Positions 25,368 to 33,822 of a DNA stretch of 64,000 nucleotides are shown here, piece after piece; positions within the stretch are counted from its first letter, which is position 1; each line of letters starts with the position of its first letter. The position numbers and the translations under genes were made by a program. The notes beneath the pieces were generated by a model. That model made no database searches. It saw only the letters and a list, made by a program, of their open reading frames with translations, and was not told the DNA's origin. The stretch lies in assembly GCA_903851195.1 (NCBI GenBank), contig CAINNJ010000055.1:1-64000 (forward strand), given 5' to 3'. The DNA is from an uncultured Acidobacteriia bacterium (GTDB taxonomy: Bacteria; Acidobacteriota; Terriglobia; Bryobacterales; Bryobacteraceae).

Positions 25368-26933
25368 TCAGCCCTGAACGCGTTTTTCTTTGCCCTGCCA
25401 GAACCGTTCCCGCAGGTCTTTCTTGAGGATTTTGCCAGTGCCGCCCTTGGGCAGCGCTTCGGAAACGAACTGGTACTGGCGGGGCATTTTGAACTTCGCC
25501 AGCAGCGGCGTGATGAACTCCTGGAGTTCCGCTTCCGTCAGGGTGTGGCCTTCCTTCGGCAGCACGAACGCGACGGGGATCTCGCCCCAGCGCGCGTCCG
25601 GCGCGCCGACGACGGCCACTTCCACCACGCCGGGGTGCGACGCGATGGCGCGCTCCACTTCAATGGAAGAAATGTTCTCGCCGCCGCTGATGATGATGTC
25701 TTTCTTGCGATCCACAATGTGGATGATGCCTTCGTCATCCCAGACCGCCATGTCGCCGGAGTGGAACCAGATGCCGGACATCACCGCCGCGGTGGCTTCG
25801 GGCTCGCGGTAGTAGCCATCCATCACGTTGTCCCCGCTGATCACCACTTCGCCCGAGGTCGACATGTCGCGCGGCACGTCCTGCATGTTCGCGTCGACCA
25901 CCCGGATCTGCGTGCCCGGAATGGGCCAGCCCGCCATGGCGCGGTGGCGAAGGCGATCGTTTTCATCCGCGTAAATGACGGTGCTTTTGCTGCGGGCCGT
26001 GGAAGCCACCGGGCTGGTTTCGGTGAGCCCGTAGCCGGCGTGCACCTCGCAATGGAAAGCGTTTTCCAGTTGGCGTACCAGTTCGGGGGAGGCGGCGGCG
26101 CCGCCGATGGTGACGAGTTTCAGGCTGGACAGATCGTAATTCCCGCGATCCGGGCAGTGCAGCATGGCCGTCGCCATGGTGGGCACCACGGACATGGAAC
26201 TCGCCTTTTCGTCCTGAATCAGACGGCAAACACCGGAGGGTTCGAAGCGCCGCACCATCACCTGCTTCATGCCGAGCAGGGTGGAGATCTGCGGCCGTCC
26301 CCAGCCGTTGGCGTGGAACAGCGGGATGGTGTGCAGTTCCACCCAGCTATCGTCGCCCGTCAGCGTGGTGGTGACCTGCAGCGCGTGCATGTAGACGGTG
26401 CGGTGAGACAGCATCACGCCCTTGGGCGTGCCGGTGCTGCCGCTGGTGTAGAAGAGTTCCGCGATGGAGTCTTCGTCGAACGTCATGATATCGGCGCGTT
26501 CGGCGGTTCCCCCGGCGAGAAAGGCCTCGTATTCCGTGTCCAGATTGATGGTTCTCATGGAGGGCCACGCCTGGCTCAGAACGGCGGCCAGCGGGGCGAA
26601 ATCGGCCTCATAGAACAGAATCCGGGTTTCCGCGTGCCGCATGATCGCGCTGAGTTCCGCCGGCGTCAGGCGCACGTTCAGAGGCATGACGATGGCGCGC
26701 GCCTGGATCACGCCATAGTAGCCTTCGAGAAGTTTGTGGGTGTTGAAGCTGAGGTAACCGACGCGGTCGCCGGGCTGTACGCCGCTCCGGACCAGCGCGG
26801 AGGCCAGCTTTTCGCAGCGCTCTCCGAACTGCGCGTAGGTGAACCGTTCGGCGCCGCAGATAATTCCCTGCCGTTTTCCGAACAAATCGACGGCCCGGTG
26901 CAGACAGCGCAGCGGCGTCAGTGGAATCTTCAT
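25368..26933 (-). CDS. Acyl-CoA ligase (AMP-dependent synthetase)
   Basis: A 521-residue ATP-dependent acid-CoA ligase. Core motifs are complete: FYTSGSTGTPKGVMLSHRT (phosphate loop), GYGLTETSPV, HSGDMAVWDDEG, VDRKKDIIISGGENI and the C-terminal KGGTGKILKKDLR with the acyl-adenylation Lys. The pattern is close to medium/long-chain fatty-acid and aromatic-acid ligases; the substrate cannot be fixed. ATG 26933 is used rather than 26972, because MKIPLTPLRCLHRAVDLFGK aligns with the family N-terminus. It heads the minus-strand unit ligase, esterase, monooxygenase, which together look like a pathway for esterified aromatic acids. Confidence 0.88.
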   Translation of the reverse strand: MKIPLTPLRCLHRAVDLFGKRQGIICGAERFTYAQFGERCEKLASALVRSGVQPGDRVGYLSFNTHKLLEGYYGVIQARAIVMPLNVRLTPAELSAIMRHAETRILFYEADFAPLAAVLSQAWPSMRTINLDTEYEAFLAGGTAERADIMTFDEDSIAELFYTSGSTGTPKGVMLSHRTVYMHALQVTTTLTGDDSWVELHTIPLFHANGWGRPQISTLLGMKQVMVRRFEPSGVCRLIQDEKASSMSVVPTMATAMLHCPDRGNYDLSSLKLVTIGGAAASPELVRQLENAFHCEVHAGYGLTETSPVASTARSKSTVIYADENDRLRHRAMAGWPIPGTQIRVVDANMQDVPRDMSTSGEVVISGDNVMDGYYREPEATAAVMSGIWFHSGDMAVWDDEGIIHIVDRKKDIIISGGENISSIEVERAIASHPGVVEVAVVGAPDARWGEIPVAFVLPKEGHTLTEAELQEFITPLLAKFKMPRQYQFVSEALPKGGTGKILKKDLRERFWQGKEKRVQG

Positions 26934-27060
26934 TCTGTTAGCTCCCGGCCCAATATGGCGGACCCTAAGCATTCTACATGCCGCCGTTTCGCCCTGTCAC
27001 GCGCCTGCGCGGGGTGCGGGACATTACGGACAGAGACGCAGCGGGACATACTATGATGAC

Positions 27061-28254
27061 GTGGTGACTCAGCCCGCACCGGTTGTCATACCGGCCCCCG
27101 GTGAGCCCGTCCGGCCCTGGCGTATTCTTCGCGGCCTTACCCTCTCCGGCTTTCTGCTGGCTCTCCCCGGCGGTCTGCTGCCGGTGTGGGGTTATCACGT
27201 CCGCGGAGACCTGGGAACCGCCGCGAATTACTTCGCCGCGCTGGGCGCCGGACTGACCGGCGGCGCCGTGCTGGGGCTTCGTCTGCACCGCGACCATCCC
27301 GTGGAACGGGTGCTCGGGGCAGGGTGCCTTACGGGTGCGCTTTCGCTGCTGATGCTGGCTTTTGTAGCCCCTCCGGCGAGTGCCTGGCTGCAGGCGGCGG
27401 CGCTCCTGCTCACCGGAATGGCGGCGGGTTTCATCAACACCGCGGTTTTCGAAGCTCTCGCGGCGGCCTGGGAGGGCGATCCGGCCCGGATCATTCTGCA
27501 GGGCGGTATTTTCTTCGGCCTGGGCAGCGTGGTTTCGGCATGGCTCCTGTCGAAGTGCATCGATTCGCTGGATGCCCCGATCCTGTTTGGGCTGGCGGCA
27601 CTGGTGGCGGGCGTGTCGGGCCTGCTGTTTTTACGCGCTCCGCTCCCGAGGCACGCGCGCGCCTGGCCCATGCCCCCGGCCGCCAAAGATCTGCGGAGCG
27701 TGCTGGCGATTCTCTTCGCTCTTCTGCTGTTTTTTCAGTTCGCCAGTGAATGGTGCATCGCGGGCTGGCTGCCCGTGTTTCTGATCGACCGGCTGGGCCT
27801 GAGTCCGGAGACGGCCGTGCTGCTGCTGGCGCTTTACTGGCTGGCGCTGACGGCGGGGCGCGTGGTGGTGGCTCGCCTGCTGCGTCTGGTCCGCCACGGC
27901 AGGCTGCTGGGGATCAGCGCGTTTTGCGCCCTCTTCGGCTGTATTTGCCTCGTGGCGGCGAACACGCGCGGCGGTGTCGTGACCGGCATCCTGCTGACGG
28001 GCTTCGGGTTTTCCGCCATTTATCCGCTGGCTTCCGAGCGCATCGCCACGCGGTTTTCGTTTTATCATCCGGGCTACTTCAACGGCATCTTCACGTTCGC
28101 CATGCTGGGCGGCATTCTCACGCCGTTCGCGGTGGGCCACCTGGCCGCCGCGCTGGGGCTCCGCGTGATTCCGCTGGCGGCGATTGTGGGCAGTTGCGCG
28201 GTTTTCGTGCTCGTCTTTCTGATCTGGCTGGGCCGCAAGGTCTCCGGTTCCTGA
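27061..28254 (+). CDS. Major facilitator superfamily transporter
   Basis: A 397-residue integral-membrane carrier with about twelve hydrophobic helices, starting at LTLSGFLLALPGGLLPVWGY and ending VFVLVFLIWLGRK. AALGAGLTGGAVLGLRLHRD and GRVVVARLLRLVRHGRLL occupy the loop positions typical of MFS proteins. The second half has SEWCIAGWLPVFLIDRLGLS. The GTG at 27061 (or 27064) is chosen; the frame runs further upstream but without hydrophobic sequence and into the divergent ligase start. The substrate is unknown; neighbouring genes hint at a sugar or aromatic acid. It is divergent from the acyl-CoA ligase. Confidence 0.85.
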   Translation: MVTQPAPVVIPAPGEPVRPWRILRGLTLSGFLLALPGGLLPVWGYHVRGDLGTAANYFAALGAGLTGGAVLGLRLHRDHPVERVLGAGCLTGALSLLMLAFVAPPASAWLQAAALLLTGMAAGFINTAVFEALAAAWEGDPARIILQGGIFFGLGSVVSAWLLSKCIDSLDAPILFGLAALVAGVSGLLFLRAPLPRHARAWPMPPAAKDLRSVLAILFALLLFFQFASEWCIAGWLPVFLIDRLGLSPETAVLLLALYWLALTAGRVVVARLLRLVRHGRLLGISAFCALFGCICLVAANTRGGVVTGILLTGFGFSAIYPLASERIATRFSFYHPGYFNGIFTFAMLGGILTPFAVGHLAAALGLRVIPLAAIVGSCAVFVLVFLIWLGRKVSGS

Positions 28255-28280
28255 GCGCGGCGCCGGAAAACGGCCGCGGG

Positions 28281-28311
28281 TTGACGTATTCCGCTGTGCT
28301 TGCTGTACAAT
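28281..28311 (+). promoter_or_regulatory. Putative promoter for tatA
   Basis: TTGACG at 28281-28286 and TACAAT at 28306-28311 are separated by 19 bases, a little long for a sigma-70 promoter. The tatA start lies 25 bases after the -10 box. Confidence 0.5.
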
Positions 28312-28335
28312 AGTCGATGAAAGGTGGCCGTTTAA

Positions 28336-28542
28336 ATGTTTCCGCAAAGCTTACAGACTGCTGGTCTTGGTGGCCTTTCCGGTACCGAGCTGATGGTGGT
28401 GCTCGGAGTCGCGGCGCTGCTCTTCGGCGGCAAGAAGATTCCGGAATTTGCCAAAGGGCTGGGTGAAGGAATTAAAAACTTCAAACACGCCATGAAAGCC
28501 GAAGAAGAAGTTCCTCCCGTAGAAACCAAGAAGCAGGCCTAA
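28336..28542 (+). CDS. tatA: Twin-arginine translocase subunit TatA/E
   Basis: A 68-residue protein with one N-terminal membrane helix ([16 protein letters not shown]) followed by the amphipathic helix [21 protein letters not shown]. The FGGKKIPE hinge with its Gly and the following Lys are the family signature. It forms the pore component of the Tat pathway, which exports folded cofactor-containing proteins. tatB and tatC are not adjacent. The window encodes several likely Tat substrates (multicopper oxidase, UroD-like protein, sialidase, GH32, isomerase at 61375). Its own promoter and a terminator make it a single-gene unit. Confidence 0.93.
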   Translation: MFPQSLQTAGLGGLSGTELMVVLGVAALLFGGKKIPEFAKGLGEGIKNFKHAMKAEEEVPPVETKKQA

Positions 28543-28630
28543 GCTTCATACGCCGCCGGCAAGTCGGGCGGCCACGGCTTCAACGCCGGGAATCCGGTGA
28601 CGGGAATCCGGTAAAGAACTCCACGAACGA

Positions 28631-28679
28631 AAAACCCCGCATTCGGTTCCTCTTCAGAGGCAACTGGATGCGGGGTTTT
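28631..28679. terminator. Bidirectional terminator
   Basis: AAAACCCCGCAT at 28631-28642 pairs perfectly with ATGCGGGGTTTT at 28668-28679. The run of T after either arm allows use from both sides. It separates the convergent tatA and HU genes. Confidence 0.85.
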
Positions 28680-28741
28680 CGTTTCTGGTCTCTTGTGAAG
28701 CCGTCACCCGGCAGTTGCCCGCCGGGTGAGGACAGCCGAAA

Positions 28742-29101
28742 CTATTTCGCTTTCTTTGCAGCGGCCTTCGCCGTGGCTTTCGTGCCAGCGGCTTTGGTCG
28801 TGGCGGCCTTGGGCGGAACAATGGCGTCTTTCGCCGCTTTCGCAACGCGGAACTTCACCACTTTCTTGGCCGGAATCTTGATGGATTCGCCGGTCGCCGG
28901 ATTGCGTCCCATGCGGGCTTTGCGATCCACGCGAACGAGTCTGCCGATACCGGGCAGCACGAAAACCCCGTTCTTTTTCACTTCGGATACCGCGAGGCCG
29001 GAAAGATGCTCCAGCACAGCACGGGCCTGCTTATTCGACACTTCACCCGCTTCCGCGAGAGAGCGCACCAACGCGGTCTGCGTCATTCTCTGAGTGGCCA
29101 T
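28742..29101 (-). CDS. HU-family DNA-binding protein
   Basis: A 119-residue histone-like protein that bends and compacts DNA. MTQTALVRSLAEAGEVSNKQARAVLE forms the helical dimer region, and the arm segment VLPGIGRLVRVDRKARMGRNPATGE carries the conserved NPxTG of the DNA-gripping loop, with KIPAKKVVKFRVAKAAKDAI closing the core. A lysine/alanine-rich tail of about 25 residues (AAGTKATAKAAAKKAK) extends beyond a typical 90-residue HU, as in some actinobacterial and acidobacterial variants. ATG 29101 has GGAGG six bases upstream; the longer frame to 29224 is untranslated leader. A good promoter lies at 29202-29230. Confidence 0.93.
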   Translation of the reverse strand: MATQRMTQTALVRSLAEAGEVSNKQARAVLEHLSGLAVSEVKKNGVFVLPGIGRLVRVDRKARMGRNPATGESIKIPAKKVVKFRVAKAAKDAIVPPKAATTKAAGTKATAKAAAKKAK

Positions 29102-29201
29102 TGAACCTCCAGTTCTTTTGATGCCGTGAGCGGTTGAGGTGCACGGAAGCCCTTTATTTATTGGGGCCGGGAGCAACCCGCTGTGTTCACGAGCCGTTAC
29201 A

Positions 29202-29230
29202 ATCATACGGAACGCGGAAAACATTGTAAA
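29202..29230 (-). promoter_or_regulatory. Promoter of the HU gene
   Basis: Read on the minus strand, TTTACA (29230-29225) and TATGAT (29207-29202) are separated by exactly 17 bases, a close sigma-70 match. Transcription from it would give a 5' leader of about 95 bases before the HU ATG. Confidence 0.7.
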
Positions 29231-29361
29231 GAGAAAATGTAGTGCAAACGCCCTGTTGGCTCATTTTTTGCATATTTTTGGCCTGTTTTCGCGGTCAGCC
29301 TGCCCCGAAACCCTGATTTCAGGGGCTTCGGACACGTTCGCCGCCCCGAAACGGCCTGCCC

Positions 29362-29730
29362 GCGCTTCTTTACTGACACGCGCAAGTCCAGCCGCCGGAC
29401 ACGGCTGAACGGGTGGTTGCTTCGCTGTTTGACGCTGTGCCCGGCGTTTCTTGCGCTTCTTTACTGACACGCGCAAGTCCAGCCGCCGGACACGGCTGAA
29501 CGGGTGGTTGCTTCGCTGTTTGAGGCTGTGCCCGGCGTCTCTTGCGCTTCTTTACTGACACGCGCAAGTCCAGCCGCCGGACACGGCTGAACGGGTGGTT
29601 GCTTCGCTGTTTGACGCTGTGCCCGGCGGCTCTTGCGCTTCTTTGCTGACACGCGCAAGCCAGCCGCCGGACACGGCTGAACGGGTGGTTGCTTCGCTGT
29701 TTGACGCTGTGCCCGGCGTCTCTTGCGCTT
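29362..29730. repeat. Tandem array of four 90-91 bp palindromic units
   Basis: Units begin at 29362, 29453, 29544 and 29635, with the start of a fifth (GCGCTT) at 29725. Spacing is 91, 91, 91 and 90 bases. Each unit has GCGCTTCTTT, then ACACGCGCAAG, then an inverted repeat (GCCGCCGGACACGGC and GCTGTGCCCGGCG in the first unit, 29391-29405 and 29434-29446) around a 28-nt loop starting TGAACGGGTGGTTGCT. Copies differ at only a few positions, so the array is recent. There are no unique spacers between units, so it is not a CRISPR. A diverged single copy interrupts the sulfatase at 69-158. Confidence 0.9.
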
Positions 29731-29799
29731 GGTACCAACACGCGCGACGCATCGCCTGGGCTGTCTTCGGAAGCCGCCCGCCGGATAGACTAATAGTTC

Positions 29800-31017
29800 A
29801 TGCCTTTTGAAGAAGTTGTGGAGGCCGAAGGCCACCTGATCGACTCCCATGTGATGGAGCAGATCTTCGACAAAGTAGTGGAATCCAACGGCCGCTTTGA
29901 AGTGGAGCAGTTCCGCATCGGCCGCACCAACAGCGAACCGTCGTATCTGCGGCTGCGCCTCGAAGCTCCGTCCAAACCGGAGATGGACCATCTGCTTGCG
30001 CAGATTCTGCCCATCGGCTGCTCTCCCGTGCAGGGCGGCGACGCCGTTCTGAAGCTGGTGGAACGCGATCGCTGCGCGCCCGAGGATTTCTATTCCACCA
30101 GCAACCACCACACCTTCGTGCGCATCGGCGGCGAGTGGGTGGAAGTGCAGAACCAGCGCATGGATGCGATGGTCGTGGTGAAAGGCAGCGAAGCCTGGTG
30201 CCGCCGTCTGCGCGATCTGAAAGCCGGCGACATGGTGGTGACCGGCATGCACGGCATCCGCGTGAATCCGGAATCGAAGGAGCGCGACCGCCTGGCCTTT
30301 TCGTTCATGTCGAACGAGATTTCCTCGGAGCGGCAGGTGGAGACCGCCGTGCGCCAGACGGCCGCTCTCGCCCGGACAGCAAGGGAGCAGGGCAAGACCA
30401 TCGTCGCCGTCGCGGGGCCCGTGGTGGTGCACACGGGCGGTGTCGCCGGGCTCTCGAAACTGATTCGCCACGGCTGGGTGAACGCGGTGCTCAGCGGCAA
30501 TGCGCTGGGCGTGCACGATATCGAATCGGCGCTGCTCGGCACCTCGCTCGGCGTGCGCATGGAAGACGGGCGGCAGGCCGAACACGGACACCGCAATCAC
30601 ATGCGCGCCATCAATGCCATGTATCACGAAGGCGGCATCCGGGGCGCGGTGGAAAGCGGGCGGCTGCGGTCCGGCGTGATGTACGAGTGCGTGAAGAACG
30701 ATGTGCCCTTCGTGCTGGCGGGCAGCCTGCGGGACGACGGCCCCTTGCCCGAAACCATCACGGACATGAACGTGGCGCAGGACGCCTATGCGGCGCTGCT
30801 GAAGCCCGCCGGGCTGGTGATCTGTCTCGGTTCCATGCTGCATTCCATCGCGACGGGCAACATGCTGCCGAGCTGGGTGAAGATCGTCTGCGTCGATATC
30901 AATCCGGCGGTGGCGACCAAGGTGAGCGATCGCGGCACCGGCCAGGCGGTGGGCGTGGTCACCGATGTCGGCTTGTTTCTGGAACTGCTGTCACGCGAAC
31001 TGGTGGACACCAAATGA
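29800..31017 (+). CDS. TIGR00300/LOR-SDH domain protein, ornithine-cyclodeaminase-like
   Basis: A 405-residue cytoplasmic protein of the TIGR00300 (LOR/SDH conserved domain) family. EAEGHLIDSHVMEQIFDKVV and FRIGRTNSEPSYLRLRLEAP form the N-terminal domain. The C-terminal half has a Rossmann-like region, IVAVAGPVVVHTGGVAGLSKLIRHGWVNAVLSGNALGVHDIE. Archaeal and cyanobacterial relatives (including AgrE/ArgZ C-terminal domains) convert ornithine to proline with NAD+, so an ornithine cyclodeaminase role is possible but not proven for this copy. Its stop overlaps the queF start by four bases. The tandem repeat array lies immediately upstream, with its promoter probably in or after the array. Confidence 0.8.
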   Translation: MPFEEVVEAEGHLIDSHVMEQIFDKVVESNGRFEVEQFRIGRTNSEPSYLRLRLEAPSKPEMDHLLAQILPIGCSPVQGGDAVLKLVERDRCAPEDFYSTSNHHTFVRIGGEWVEVQNQRMDAMVVVKGSEAWCRRLRDLKAGDMVVTGMHGIRVNPESKERDRLAFSFMSNEISSERQVETAVRQTAALARTAREQGKTIVAVAGPVVVHTGGVAGLSKLIRHGWVNAVLSGNALGVHDIESALLGTSLGVRMEDGRQAEHGHRNHMRAINAMYHEGGIRGAVESGRLRSGVMYECVKNDVPFVLAGSLRDDGPLPETITDMNVAQDAYAALLKPAGLVICLGSMLHSIATGNMLPSWVKIVCVDINPAVATKVSDRGTGQAVGVVTDVGLFLELLSRELVDTK

Positions 31018-31412
31018 AGGCTTATACCGACGAACACGCCGCCGCGGGCATCGACGCGGAACTGCCCGCCATCGAGACGTGGCCGAATCAGTTTGCCGGC
31101 TACGAGATCGAAATCGACGTGCCGGAGTTCACTTCCATCTGCCCGAAAACCGGGCTGCCGGATTCCGGCGTCATCACCATCAACTACGTGCCGGATAAGC
31201 TCTGTCTGGAGCTGAAGTCGCTCAAGATGTACACGATTGCGTACCGCAACCTGGGAATCTTTCAGGAGAACGTGGTCAATTGCTTCCTGCGCGATATCGT
31301 CAAGGCGTGCAAGCCGAAGTCGGTGACGGTAACGGGCGATTTCGTGCCGCGCGGCGGCCTGGGCTCGCGCATGGTGGCGCGCTGGGAGAAGAAGCACAGC
31401 CGTGGCCGATAG
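31014..31412 (+). CDS. queF: NADPH-dependent preQ0 reductase
   Basis: A 132-residue type I QueF that reduces 7-cyano-7-deazaguanine to preQ1 in queuosine biosynthesis. The nucleophilic Cys lies in EFTSICPKTGLPDSG, and the family motif ELKSLKMYTIAYRN with the downstream GIFQENVVN is complete. The C-terminus VTGDFVPRGGLGSRM matches the unimodular (YkvM-like) form. ATG 31014 overlaps the preceding TGA (ATGA), so translation is coupled. No other queuosine genes are in the window. The methyltransferase gene begins inside its last codons. Confidence 0.93.
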   Translation: MKAYTDEHAAAGIDAELPAIETWPNQFAGYEIEIDVPEFTSICPKTGLPDSGVITINYVPDKLCLELKSLKMYTIAYRNLGIFQENVVNCFLRDIVKACKPKSVTVTGDFVPRGGLGSRMVARWEKKHSRGR

Positions 31413-32985
31413 CTCTTCCGGGAACTCCTCTCCCGACAGCCTGAAAATCGAAGAGCTCACGGCGATCATTCACACCGTGCGGGACCGCGTGCGGGCGCGT
31501 TATCCGGAGCCTCGCGAGGGCGAGCCCGCAGCGTCGCCGGAGCATCCCCGTATTCAGATCCCGGTGGCGGATCTGCTGCCGCTGGTGCACGCGCGCGATG
31601 CCGCGCAGGCCAAGATCGCGGCCATCGGCAGCGTCAATCCGCGGGCCGGCGGCGCGCTGAACACGCTCATCCAGACCGTCAAGAAGACCATCGCCCGCGC
31701 CTTCCAGTGGTTCGTGCGCGATCAGGTGACGTTCAACCGGGAGACCATCTCGGCGATTGAAGCGGTGCTCGAAGCGCTGAACGAACACAACCGGATTCTG
31801 GTGTCTCTCGCGGCGCAGACGAACGAAAACCTGCAGGGCGTGCGGGCGGAACTCGCGGCGCGCGTGCAGGATCTGAGCCGGCAGATCGACGTGCGCGCCG
31901 AGGAAACCAACCAGCGCCTGGAAGCCCGCGCCGACCGGCTGGTGGCCGTGGTGGAGCAGGTGGACCTGCTGAAGGCCGAAGCCGTCGAACTGAAAGACGT
32001 GCGCCGTCACTGGGCCGAGTGGCGCATCGACTGGGAAAAGAAGCTCTCGCTCAACGAGATTCAGTTCCTGCGCAGCGTGGCCGATCTGCAAGGCGCCTTT
32101 CAGCATCGCGTGACGCAGATCGAATCGAACTTCCGCGATATCGTGAAGGCGCAGCACGGCGAGTATCTGACGGCGCTCGACCGCGCGAATACCGATATCC
32201 AGAAGCGCTTCTGGAGCGATCTGGACGCGGTCCGCCGGGAGTACGAAGGGCTGATTCACCGCGAACTGCGGCTGATCCGACAGAGGGCTTTTCTGAGCGC
32301 CCCCGCCGCGCCTGCCCCTCCCGCCCCCGCCGTCCCTGGCGCAATGAAGACCGATTTCGATTACGGCCGTTTTGCCGAGTGTTTCCGCGGCCCCGAAGAG
32401 TACGTGCGGCGCAACCAGGAGTTCTACAAGCCCTTTTTCGCGGGCCGGACGAACGTGCTCGACATCGGCTGCGGGCGCGGCGAGTTCCTTGAAACCATGC
32501 GGGAGATCGGCGTGGCGGCGCGTGGTATCGATCTGGGCGAAGAGTCGGTGGCACAGTGCCGTCAGAAGGGTTTCGACGCGCAGGTGGCCGATCTTTTCGA
32601 CTACCTGGCCGAGCAGCCCGATGAAGAGTTCGATGGCATCATGAGCACCCAGGTGGTGGAACACCTGCCGCCGGAGCGGATCCGGGAGATGATTCGGTTA
32701 TGCGCCGCGAAACTGCGCAAGGGTGGTGTGCTGGCGATTGAAACCCCGAATCCGGAGTGTCTGGCGATCTTTGCCACCCACTTCTATCTGGATCCCACGC
32801 ACACACGGCCCGTGCCGCACCAGTTGCTGGCGTTCTATCTGGAGGAGGCGGGCTTCGGGTTGCTGGAGGTGCACAAGCTCGCGCCGGCCTCGGAATCCAT
32901 CCCTGAAGTGAACGAACTGCCGGAAAAATTTAAAAATCGATTCTTTGGCGGTCTGGACTTCGCAATTTTGGGCAGAAGGTTGTAA
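31402..32985 (+). CDS. Coiled-coil class I SAM methyltransferase
   Basis: A 527-residue protein in two parts. Residues about 90-290 are highly charged and helical with heptad-like patterns (ETNQRLEARADRLVAVVEQV), predicting a long coiled coil, followed by an Ala/Pro linker (APAAPAPPAPA). From about residue 340 a SAM-dependent methyltransferase begins: VLDIGCGRGEFLETMREIG near residue 352 is motif I, then GIDLGEESVAQC and STQVVEHLPPERI. Such fusions are common in surface-polysaccharide loci, where they cap or modify the chain end. The substrate is unknown. The GTG start at 31402 overlaps queF by 11 bases. Confidence 0.82.
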   Translation: MADSSSGNSSPDSLKIEELTAIIHTVRDRVRARYPEPREGEPAASPEHPRIQIPVADLLPLVHARDAAQAKIAAIGSVNPRAGGALNTLIQTVKKTIARAFQWFVRDQVTFNRETISAIEAVLEALNEHNRILVSLAAQTNENLQGVRAELAARVQDLSRQIDVRAEETNQRLEARADRLVAVVEQVDLLKAEAVELKDVRRHWAEWRIDWEKKLSLNEIQFLRSVADLQGAFQHRVTQIESNFRDIVKAQHGEYLTALDRANTDIQKRFWSDLDAVRREYEGLIHRELRLIRQRAFLSAPAAPAPPAPAVPGAMKTDFDYGRFAECFRGPEEYVRRNQEFYKPFFAGRTNVLDIGCGRGEFLETMREIGVAARGIDLGEESVAQCRQKGFDAQVADLFDYLAEQPDEEFDGIMSTQVVEHLPPERIREMIRLCAAKLRKGGVLAIETPNPECLAIFATHFYLDPTHTRPVPHQLLAFYLEEAGFGLLEVHKLAPASESIPEVNELPEKFKNRFFGGLDFAILGRRL

Positions 32986-33032
32986 GATAGTTCTTGGCGC
33001 TTGACCACGCCTTGTTTTTCCCCTTCCCCTGC

Positions 33033-33106
33033 TGGGACGTCGTCTAACGGTAAGACTGCAGACTCTGGATCTGCGTATCGCGGTTCGAATCCGTGCGTCC
33101 CAGCCA
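33033..33106 (+). tRNA. tRNA-Gln (anticodon CUG)
   Basis: A complete cloverleaf: acceptor arms TGGGACG and CGTCCCA, anticodon stem GCAGA/TCTGC around loop CTCTGGA with anticodon CTG, T-arm with TTCGAAT loop, discriminator G and an encoded CCA end at 33104-33106. Confidence 0.95.
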
Positions 33107-33124
33107 ATTCAACAAATTTCATTC

Positions 33125-33157
33125 GTGACCTCCGCTCTGCTGCAGAGCGGAGGTCAC
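33125..33157. terminator. Perfect 15-bp hairpin after tRNA-Gln
   Basis: Arms 33125-33139 (GTGACCTCCGCTCTG) and 33143-33157 are perfect complements around a 3-nt loop. There is only a weak T tract. It lies between the tRNA and the convergent wrbA gene, so it may terminate both. Confidence 0.65.
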
Positions 33158-33173
33158 AACACGTCCGTTTCGT

Positions 33174-33794
33174 TTAACTGGCCGCGCGTCCGGCCTTCAG
33201 TGCGTTCGCGATCTGCGTCACGCGGCGTCCCTGATACTTCGCCACTTCGAGATCCTGTGCCGTAGGCGGCGCGCTGGTCTGTCCCGATACACTCGATGCA
33301 CCATACGGCGTTCCGGCCGCGAACATCGAGGGATCGCCATAGCCCAGCGGGACGATCACCAGACCAAGATGCGCCATGAAGTTGAACATCGTGATGAGGG
33401 TGCTCTCGTTGCCACCGTGGGGCGTGGACGTCGAGGTGAAGGCGGAACCGGCCTTGCCGACCAGCTTGCCCTGGAACCACAGACCGCCCAAACTATCCAC
33501 CCATGCCTTCAGCTCGGAACTGACGTTCCCGAAACGCGTCGGCGTGCCGAAAACGATTCCATCGGCCCACTCGGCATCGGCTTCCGCAGGCGCTTCGTAC
33601 TGTTCGTTCATGCGCTTCGCGTTCTCGCTCCAGCCGGGCGCTTTCGCCATCACCTCTTCACCCACCAGTTCGCGGACGCGGCGCAACCGCACCTCCGCCC
33701 CTGCAGCCCGCGCGCCCTCGGCAATTGCCTGCGCGAGCGCTTCCGTTGTGCCGTTGCGCGAATAAAACGCGATCAGGATATTTGTCGTTTCCAT
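33174..33794 (-). CDS. wrbA: NAD(P)H:quinone oxidoreductase, WrbA type
   Basis: A 206-residue flavodoxin-like enzyme that reduces quinones by two electrons with FMN. NILIAFYSRNGTTEALAQAI is the FMN phosphate loop; ADGIVFGTPTRFGNVSSELKAWVD and GKAGSAFTSTSTPHGGNE are the WrbA flavin-binding segments, and LVIVPLGYGDPSMF is also typical. The length is normal for WrbA. ATG 33794 is preceded by GAGGAG at good spacing, so the longer frame is rejected. It follows the pirin gene by 28 bases on the same strand, suggesting an oxidative-stress pair. Confidence 0.9.
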   Translation of the reverse strand: METTNILIAFYSRNGTTEALAQAIAEGARAAGAEVRLRRVRELVGEEVMAKAPGWSENAKRMNEQYEAPAEADAEWADGIVFGTPTRFGNVSSELKAWVDSLGGLWFQGKLVGKAGSAFTSTSTPHGGNESTLITMFNFMAHLGLVIVPLGYGDPSMFAAGTPYGASSVSGQTSAPPTAQDLEVAKYQGRRVTQIANALKAGRAAS

Positions 33795-33822
33795 TCCGTT
33801 CTCCTCTGTATGGTCTGACTGC

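Noticed and set aside
25305-27056. 583-residue frame opposite the acyl-CoA ligase
   Set aside because: The ligase has every adenylation motif; this frame shows His/Gly/Arg bias only.
29362-29730. A possible CRISPR array
   Set aside because: The units are 90-91 bp, directly adjacent and almost identical throughout; there are no unique spacers between short repeats.
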